DNA of 64,000 nt from Argopecten irradians (Eukaryota > Mollusca > Bivalvia > Pectinida > Pectinidae): positions 37,004,053 to 37,068,052 of the forward strand of contig NC_091147.1 of the NCBI RefSeq assembly GCF_041381155.1, read 5' to 3'. Each line of letters begins with the position of its first letter. The stretch's first letter is position 1. This document shows positions 56,141 through 64,000 of the stretch, one piece after another. Under the pieces are notes generated by a model. The model was not told the DNA's origin. It saw only the letters and a program-made list of their open reading frames with translations, and did not search any database. The translations under genes were made by a program, and so were the position numbers.

Positions 56141-56403
56141 TAGTGTTATTCAGTGTATATTATTTTAACTATTTGTGATGATGAAAAGATCTGTGAAATT
56201 TTGCTAATAACTGCATTTCCCCTTAAAACAACGTCATTTTGTCTAACTGAGCTATTTTGTAATCCAAACGCCTTGTATATGTCGGATGAAACGGATTAGT
56301 CAAATCCGTTTAAATTATTTATATTTATTGAGTAAATTCACAAACTTCAGTGAATCATTATTATTTACGAAAGGAAAGGCCACGGTTGTGTTTAGTAAAA
56401 AAC

Positions 56404-56455
56404 AGAGGGCATGGTTGCCGAGTGGTAAAGGTGTCCGACTATCTCAAAGTTTTTG
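56404..56455 (+). repeat. tRNA-Leu/Ser-like fragment (SINE head)
   Basis: GGCATGGTTGCCGAGTGGTA AAGGTGTCCGACT matches the 5' half of a class II tRNA with its A box. No anticodon-to-T-arm half or B box follows, so it is a fragment of a tRNA-derived SINE, not a tRNA gene. Confidence 0.55.
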
Positions 56456-57055
56456 ACCTTTTATCTATTTGTATGAACTTCAATGATCTAGCACCACTTG
56501 TGATGGACAAGTGATATAATGTAAAGTCACCAAGGACAAATGTTGACTTTTTACAAAACTTACTGACTACATTTCAACTTTTAAAAATTTATTTTTCCCG
56601 GATTTCTTTTTTTGATAAAATATCTGCTGAAAGACTATACCTATGACATGTTTTTAAAATGATTTAAAATTGTGGACAAAAATCTATAACATGCCAAATA
56701 TTTGGAGCAAACCTAAAACCTTAATTTTTACCCTGATTATATTTTTTGGGGGCGGATTTAGCAACACCACCGTTGGAGGAAATAAAGAGAATAATAGTGT
56801 CTAAAGGCTGTAGACGTAAAGGATATCCCTGACTGACAATTAAAGTAATTCCGGTTTCGTGGCTGAATAAAAAAAAACACTTATATACGCGTGAACCTGG
56901 TCCGCTAAACCTGCCTATATTATTAGGCTTTTTAATTTTCTTTTGTCTAATATATATAAAGCGTGAACCCATCTCAAAGTAAATGTTACATTGTGCTTCA
57001 TCTACAGTTAGTTGCTTCATACATGAGTTGATATCCCCATGGCTTCAACTAAAAT

Positions 57056-58167
57056 CACAGGGACTTGTAACGTAGGTTGTGAGAAAGTCTGTTGTGTATA
57101 CATGTGTACTATATACTATATAAAAGGACAAGGGAACCAACGGTTCGCTTGGAAAAGGTACACCTGCCTCTACAAAAGTCGCCCGTATTCCGTCAAACAT
57201 TGATAAATATGTACATATTCAATACCAATATATTCTTAAATAAATTTTCGACATGGAAAACACAACTTCAAACACGAAATAATATATTAACATACCTTTA
57301 TTTCACTATGAACGTGGAAAATGCAGTCAGATATCACCGATGTCGTTTTGCCTGTCCAGTAAAATCTAGGTCAAAAGCACTCATATTCCCTTGTAACAAA
57401 TTTTGTATGCATTCATTTCACTTTCTGGTGATATTTTCCCATCGCAAATACAAATAGGCTATCTCTGATAACTCTTTCATTAATCCAATCCAACAGCTAA
57501 GCGAGGAATCACACTTTTTTTATCCAGCACTCGACTCTTGTTCGTATAATCCGCCATATTGTAATTGATGATGGGTACCTTTTTGGTGTACTCGCCCTTA
57601 CCCGATACTACACTGAAATTCTGTACTCAGACTCTGTATAAATTAAATATCACGGTTTAGGTTCTTAGAAGAACCTTTATTTGAGATGCATATATCATTA
57701 ATTGAAGAATCTAACTTAAATGGAGACTCTAATGTTGTACTTGACCGTTACCACATTGATATTGTAGTTTTTAGTGTACAGACACAGGGTATATGGTATT
57801 TCCAGTCCGGGTCCGGGTATGGGGTACACAATATCCACACAAACGTGTTTAACCTAGATTTCAGTGGACAGGCAAAACGACATCGGTGATATCTGACTGC
57901 ATTTTCCACGTTCATAGTGAAATAAAGGTATGTTAATATATTATTTCGTGTTTGAAGTTGTGTTTTCCATGTCGAAAATTTATTTAAGAATATATTGGTA
58001 TTAAATATGTACATATTTATCAATGTTTGACGGAATACGGGCGACTTTTGTAGAGGCAGGTGTACCTCTTCCAAGCGAGCCGTTGGTTCCCTTGTCCTTT
58101 TATATAGTATATAGTACACATGTATACACAGCAGACTTTCTCACAACCTACGTTACAAGTCCCTGTG
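57056..58167. mobile_element. 1.1-kb foldback element with 8-bp target duplication
   Basis: Two arms of about 316 bp (57056-57371 and 57852-58167) are near-perfect inverted copies around a 480-bp centre. ACTAAAAT stands directly outside both ends (57048-57055 and 58168-58175). The ends CACAGGGACTTG and the 8-bp duplication point to a hAT-type non-autonomous element. Each arm has TATATAAAAGG (57117 and its complement). Open frames of about 120 codons in both arms are the same sequence read from both sides and encode nothing recognisable. Confidence 0.88.
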
Positions 58168-58344
58168 ACTAAAATAAGCAACATAATAGTAATTTCCCAT
58201 TCAATCATAACCTTATGAAAACCTCATTGCTATTCTGAAACCGAAAGTAGGTAAATATAAATTTTTTTTTAGATTTCTACGAACTAAGCCGCGAGCAGCC
58301 GATCTTCGTATAGCTAGATTTAGACGAGATCGATTGAATTGGTC

Positions 58345-58520
58345 AATTCGCATTATTACTCATTTCAATCCATATATATAGTAAAATATACATATATGCA
58401 CGTCAAAATGATAAGCTTGCAATTTCAACACAATTTTGAAGTCTATATGTAATTAAATGAATCGATTTGTCAGAAACAATGGCAAGCAAACTATTTGCCG
58501 GATTTGGCTGTTTGACAGAG
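58345..58520 (+). repeat. Old dispersed repeat, related to 25530-25700
   Basis: Shares in order TACTCATTTCAA, GTCAAAATGAT, TTAAATGAATCGATTT and AACAATGGCAAGCAAACTAT with the copy at 25530. Confidence 0.5.
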
Positions 58521-59989
58521 ATATTATTTGTTTTGTGTTAAACTATCTATCCCTTGTACATTTGCTTATTTTAATGTCGTTGTAGATGTGTTACACGCAG
58601 AGACTTTGGAAATAGGTGAATTACCTGTACGTAGAACTTTACAATTAACTTTCTGTCATATATTTTGTGATAAATCTGTATGTTTTTACAGTGCCTAGAT
58701 CACCAAGGATCTATATAAGCTAATATTGCCTGGCCCCTGTGATATATTAAGAGTATGCACGCACGCAGTTTATTCAAATACTTTATAGATTACTACTTTC
58801 GAAATTTCTTGGGGCGAACTTTCAAAAAATGGTTTCCTTGTATTAGTATTAACATTGCAAACTTCATTTCTGGCCACGACATGAGTAAAAGGTGAAAAGA
58901 AGTCATCAAAAGACAATCTTAATAAAATGTACCATTAATTAATAAGATTTGCTTGATTACATAAAAGGCTATGATAAATACACAGAGATTCCCGATGAAA
59001 TAATGTTTATACTTCGTCCATAGTTAAACATAATTGTGATAATATTAATGATGTTTAATTTTCTTCGTCAATCTTCAGTTGCAAAATACAATGTATCTGT
59101 CCTGACCCTTGGAATAGCACATCGATCTACACAGGCAGTAAACACTTTCATTATCCAATTAGTCATGCATTTTTTATTGAACTTGTTGGATTTCCGAATA
59201 CATTTCATTGTATAATTTTTCCTTGGCTACTTCTTATCTATCGAATTCGCCCTTGTAATGACTGAGAAATAGCATTTTGGAAGGTATTTACAAATTTTCA
59301 CTATGGAGAAAAAAATTGGTTCCCTGAAACGCAGACTTCATTCAAATCTATCAAAGTTAAGTTACACTGTAACTCTCTACATTTCGTCATGTGTTTACGA
59401 GCGTAACGCCAAACGTTTCGGAGGAAACGACGTGAATTGATACCAAACCGCAAGGGAAATCTATACCAAATTATTGTTTAAAGGTAGACAACTCCTCAAC
59501 ACAGTCTGTAATGCAGCTCGTCAATGTTTCTAAAATCGTCATAATATTCTATATGGAGATTACACATGCATATATATAAAATTATCTAGGTTATGTTTCC
59601 CTCAGTAGGACACGGAAACACTGCCAATCAAACATAAAACTTTAAAAAAAAACTGTTTTTTGTTATTGTTTTTTTAATATTTTAGCTATTACATGTAGCT
59701 AATATCGCAGTACTAAGTAAACATTGTAGTTCAAAAGACTTTTAGACAGTAAATGGCGTCGTCTTTAGAGCTATGGATAATTATATAAACCATTGTTGAC
59801 ACGTTTTTATCGCACTTTTTTATCGCTTACCTACTATCGATAAAACTGAACCGTATAAAATATTGAATTCACTGCGAGACATTGTTTATATATATAGGCC
59901 TACACGTACATATGAAGGTCTTTTCGAAGGAAAAATATACGAAAAAGTCTACAAATTGTGAACTTGGCATCTTGTGAGCGGTACGATAG

Positions 59990-61180
59990 ATATCAAGAAT
60001 AGTTGCTATGTTTGTTTTGGACAAAAATAATATATGAACACATGAATACGCATACAGTAATTGGAAACCTACAAAAAATATAGAAAATTGTACCCGAGTC
60101 AGACAATTCTAGGACATATAGGCACCATTTTGTACCTGACCGAAATGTATGGTAGGCTGGGTAGGTATATTCGTTCTAATATCGCAGTTCATATGTAGTT
60201 GCTATTCAAACACAGTGATATGTACACTGTGCTAAGTACTCTTTCATGATGAGCATGTTTTTGGCAAAAAGACAAAAAATTTAATATTTTAGGATAAATT
60301 GAATTTTGAGATCTGTAATGTGCTAATGCGAGTTGCCGTCCTTGGGTCTGATTTGCTAAGAGTTACCGCCCTTGGTTGGCACACTTTAATTCTGTAAGTT
60401 AGTTATGTCTACGCACGCTGCAGGCCATATGCCTTTTTTTCTTTGTTTTTTTGTTGTTGTTTTTTTTCTAAATTTTGCTCCCGCCACACCCTCCCATGGT
60501 TTTCGCATTTTTCAATACTAGGGTAGGTTCATTTGCTTTCTACAGCATCGTCACATACTTGCTCTCTGCCATAGCTCAGTAGTATTACTAGATGGTCAAA
60601 AATAGCTCACTACAATATTAATGCTAAAATGATATTTTCAAATGTACAATACGTGTTGCATTCTTACCAGTATATTCGTAATTTTGTTTATGTGTGGAGA
60701 TTATGTTTTGTACTATTATTTTCTATTAACTCTAGTCATTTTATGTAATGTTTTTGTATACTTGTCCTTGTTGGGTCCTTGCCGGACCAATACAATTTGC
60801 CAATGTTCCATATTGGGTTTTTGCTTAATAATGTTTGATCACCACATGTAAGTCTCACATCTACATTTTAAACTGATTTCTTAAGCATCCCGATCCTAAA
60901 TATAAAAAAAATCGATTATCTTTAGGTAATCTACAATTTGTAGTTATTGACTTGCCGTATTTTAGGTACACGTAACCATAGAACGAATATACGTAGCCGG
61001 CCTACTATACCTTTCGGCCGGGTACGAATTGGTCCCTAAGTGTCGTAGTGGAGCACTGCCTCCGAAAATCACTCGGGCTCAGTTTTCTATGTTTTTTTGT
61101 AGGTTTCCAATTATTTTATGCGTATACATGCGTTACATATTATTTTCGTCTAAAACAAACGTAACTACCATTCTATGATG
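59990..61180. mobile_element. Diverged element with ~190-bp inverted repeats
   Basis: Left arm 59995-60182 contains ATGTTTGTTTTGGACAAAAA, AATTGGAAACCTACAAAAAA, TACCCGAGTCAG and GGTAGGTATATTCGTTCT. The right arm 60975-61175 contains the complement of each in reverse order with about 25% mismatch. The 790-bp interior has no clear frame. It is probably an old DNA transposon relic. Confidence 0.65.
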
Positions 61181-61581
61181 CCTTGGTTTTTCTTTTATCT
61201 TTTATAGACGATATACATAATGTATGTGATATCTAAAATATCACATGGCTTTTTCTGATTGGCCCATGCCACCGTTTGTAGGCGGAGCCAATTTTCAACG
61301 TGGGCGTGACAAATCAACAAAGATACAGAACAATATACATAGATTTGACCACATTTTTAGTGTAATGGAACAAAAAAAACCCAGTGTTTTTCTCAATTGA
61401 AAAAGTTCCTTGGAACCTTCGTGACGGAACGCTGCACGCGTTATTAGAAATTTAAAAGTCCTATTAATGTAGTATGTTACCTCTACATGTTGAGTTAAAA
61501 GTCCTGTACATGTATATATTCACAGAACTTGAAGACCTAAACCCCACTCCCTATAATTCTAGCATATTTTTATCTTACAAC

Positions 61582-61584
<3 letters not shown>

Positions 61585-61614
<30 letters not shown>
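61585..61614 (+). repeat. (AC)15 microsatellite
   Basis: Uninterrupted AC dinucleotide run of 30 bases followed by CCC and an A-run. Confidence 0.95.
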
Positions 61615-61616
<2 letters not shown>

Positions 61617-62653
61617 AAAAAAAAACCTGCACCTTCACAATTCAAAATCACTGTAAATAACTTCACTCTTTTTTTCCACAATCACGCCTCTGCCAATCCG
61701 CACAACGCACAATATAATCATTAACATCGATAGAATTGTGTCTTTAAGAAGAAGGAGAAGAAGAATATTTCTTTTGTAAATTTCATTGCTAAAGCATTGA
61801 GTTCTTCAGGGTGGTGTCATATGGCCATCGTTTTTCTTGTTACATTATATCAACATACACATGAGATACAATTTGTAATCCTTCTAAGATTTGTCAAAGA
61901 AACTATCTATTGAATATGAAAATTAAGGACTTTATAAATCGGTTCATAAGTGACGCGTATAGAAAAGTATAAAGTGTGTGATTTTGGCAATTCCGCAATG
62001 ATAACTTTTATAGAACCAGTTTTGGTACCTGACGGTTTCATCAGTACATAGTTTTTTGCACTTTATTAGGTAATGAACTCGTTAATCTTGACGTCTTGAT
62101 TTTTTTCGTAGTGATTACGTATTTAAACACAAACTATATGTTACTATCAACAAAAAGTCAAGTTATATTCTACCCCAATATTGGTAAAATATTTGTAGAT
62201 ATAATTGAAATTAAGTGATATCAAAGAATATTTGTAATGATTTCTTAGTAACTTTGGTACAACAGTTGAAAGCCGATATTTGTAAACATTACGATTATGT
62301 TACGATTATTCCTGTATGTAGACTTTAATAGAATCTGACTACTCATTTGATATGTAAAACTGTAAAGTTTTGAGAAATCCTTTTATTTTGTCAATCTCAT
62401 CTTTGAGAAATAAAAGAATTGATTGTTACAATGTCGGCTTACTTCGGCTCGTTTCACTAAATGGGACCCACCTTGCGATGCTCAATATTTATTTTTTTTT
62501 ATCAAAATCATTATCGCTCTTCTTCACTTCAATTTAGTCCTGTCTATGCATGATTTACAACAGGTGTTTTTTTTTCAAAATTCTTCTAAATCATGACAAA
62601 ATTAAGACAGATACGGATATTGGGACTTTAATGTGGACATCCACGTAACATTC

Positions 62654-62659
62654 TTTATT
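62654..62659 (-). terminator. Probable poly(A) signal of the SLC16-like gene
   Basis: The minus strand reads AATAAA, 50 bases after the stop codon at 62709-62711. Confidence 0.55.
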
Positions 62660-62708
62660 TCGTAAGTATACATTAAATACAATATAAAAACAAATATTTG
62701 CTTGTCAT

Positions 62709-64000
62709 TCATAAAGAACATTTCGGATAGTAAACTTTCAGCAAAAACAGCATACACACAGAAACGAATGACGTAGCGCCCATACAATGGAAGGTCACGT
62801 GATATGTACCTGTTACGTCACGAAGGTAACCTGAAAAACACAACAACAAAAATCATATGAATTGTATGGCTAATAATATCTTGTAGAAATAAGATATAAA
62901 ACGCGACAAATATTACAATGTAGTTTATCTTATATATACTTAAATATTGGTGTTGTCAATATCGAATCAACATTGAATGTTACGTCTTTTCGTAACAACT
63001 ACCTTCCAAAACAAACATTGACAAAATATTCAAAACAGTTATCGAAACAAAACCAATCGTAAACAGTATAAACTTGTGTGTATACGCCTGAAAACGATTA
63101 CAGAGCCATGTGCTCCAAATGTCAGTTACAATACCTTATATACGTTCAACTTCATGTCAAAGGGATCGAGCTAGTGATGATATGTCCTGACATATTACCA
63201 CTATACCCTTGCCTCTTTCTCGAGAGTTAAAATATCATGTGAAGCAGTTGCCTTGCAGGCTATCACCGTAGCTCTGTGATTTTTCCTCTTTTGACATTAT
63301 AACATCTTTTGTCAATGACTTAATGATGTGTTTGGAAATTAAAATTTGCCTTTGGGTACTCTGGCTTTTCTCCACGTCGTCCTAAACCTAACTCACGAGC
63401 TTAAATGACTCCATATCATTTCAAATTAGTAACATCATGTTAGACTTACCAAGTAGTGGTATAATTCCACTAAGGATGACAGATCTGATGAATACTGTAA
63501 TACCGATCGCAGGGGCAAAGTTTTTCTCGCCCACGATTTCTCTTAGCAGTGGAATACTTAAAGCAAATATCACACCGGACATGGACCCTAATATGGCTGA
63601 AAACATAGAAAACTCCAGGAAGGAGTCGTAAAAGCTGTTAAACTGTGGGAGCAAGGCCGTGAAGATTTGTGAAACAAGAATTATATCATGTATTTTTAAC
63701 CAGTGACGATCGGCCAAGTACCCACTTAAAATTTTTCCTATGAGATCACATATTGAATTTATTGAAATCAGAGCTGCTATCTGTGAGCCGTCGATTCCAT
63801 TTTCCTTTGCAAATGGCGGTAAATATAATGTACTTGTTTCTCCGCTCACAGTGCCAAATGTGTAGAATCCAATAAAGATAAAGAACAGTTTGTTCTTTAG
63901 AAGAACGCCTGCACTATCCTTACATTGTGTAAGCACTGTGCATATACGACTCTGTGGGAGTCTATATATTTGTACAGTCCTTGATCCTTTAGCTGCAGCT
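62709..64000 (-). CDS. SLC16-like (monocarboxylate transporter family), C-terminal half, partial
   Basis: Two exons: 63450-64000 (runs off the right edge) and 62709-62830, joined in phase 1 across a GT-AG intron. The first encodes the end of the central cytoplasmic loop (PQSRICTV) and then transmembrane helices 7-11: LFFIFIGFYTFGTVSG, ETSTLYLPPFAKENGI, IAALISINSICDLIGKILSG, YLADRHW, IILVSQIFTALLPQF, FSMFSAILGSMSGVIFALS and VIFALSIPLLREIVG. The last exon completes LLG|YLRDVTGTYHVTFH and supplies helix 12 (FVSVCMLFLLKVYY), ending PKCSL. The GxLADR loop and the helix pattern fit the MCT branch of the major facilitator superfamily, which moves monocarboxylates or related small molecules through the plasma membrane. 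The substrate cannot be told from this half; the N-terminal half is outside the window. Confidence 0.85.
63165..63415 (+). mobile_element. tRNA-derived SINE, diverged, in the SLC16-like intron
   Basis: GATCGAGCTAGTGATGATAT GTCCTGACATATTACC resembles the head of the minus-strand SINE at 9181-9370. TTTGGGTACTCTGGCTTTTC TCCACG and CTTAAATGACTCC match the SINE body at 30085-30250. Boundaries are approximate. Confidence 0.5.

Noticed and set aside
56404..56455. tRNA gene
   Set aside because: Only the 5' half with the A box is present; the B box and 3' half are missing.
57092..58119. Pair of ~121-123-codon frames on opposite strands
   Set aside because: They are the same sequence in the two inverted arms of the foldback, with no domain.
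62602..62787. 61-codon minus-strand frame
   Set aside because: It overlaps the last exon of the SLC16-like gene in another frame; the spliced frame ends at 62709.

Overview
The window is animal nuclear DNA, AT-rich and crowded with repeats. Genes carry GT-AG introns, and between them lie satellites, foldback elements, tRNA-derived SINEs, non-LTR retrotransposon fragments and one intact-looking LTR retrotransposon. Several dispersed repeat types are ones I associate with bivalve molluscs (the repeat opening GGTCACCTGAGACGAAGTCTC, the TTCACCCCTGAA foldback, SINE tails with CCGGGTACTCCGGC). A bivalve is therefore the best guess; this is inferred without a database search.

Layout. Positions 1-5275 are a 32-bp AT-rich satellite that starts before the window. 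A 365-bp spacer separates it from a 28-bp satellite at 5641-8250. Two minus-strand genes follow in tandem. Gene 1 (8979-13963) encodes a small coiled-coil protein of about 222 residues with two mutually exclusive candidate first exons. Gene 2 (coding 15525-19753, likely 5' exon near 24.2 kb) encodes an unrecognised, mostly disordered nuclear-type protein of 763 residues. Their introns and flanks hold a Mutator-like foldback, several other palindromic elements and remains of two distinct non-LTR retrotransposons (21.15-22.56 kb and 24.55-25.53 kb). From about 25.7 to 40.6 kb I see no convincing gene: the stretch holds SINEs, foldbacks, an approximately 140-bp repeat family rich in nuclear-receptor-like half sites, and two minisatellites.

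From 41091 to 56140 a plus-strand gene of seven coding exons encodes a 302-residue Rab-type GTPase with a long lysine-rich tail and a CaaX end. Its third intron contains a complete Ty3/gypsy LTR retrotransposon (43961-50386) in sense orientation, with near-identical LTRs, a 4-bp target duplication and separate gag and pol frames. In pol the integrase precedes reverse transcriptase and RNase H, the order of Gmr1-type elements. From 56.2 to 62.6 kb lies intergenic DNA with a 1.1-kb foldback flanked by an 8-bp duplication and an older, diverged inverted-repeat element. The right edge carries the last two exons of a minus-strand SLC16-like (monocarboxylate transporter family) gene that continues past the window.

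The genes do not form a functional cluster; what unites the window is the density and variety of mobile DNA in introns. The most notable items are the integrase-first gypsy element in the Rab intron, the alternative first exons of gene 1, the atypical Rab, the foldback elements with clear target duplications, and the repeat family with recurrent TGACCTT/AAGGTCA motifs.
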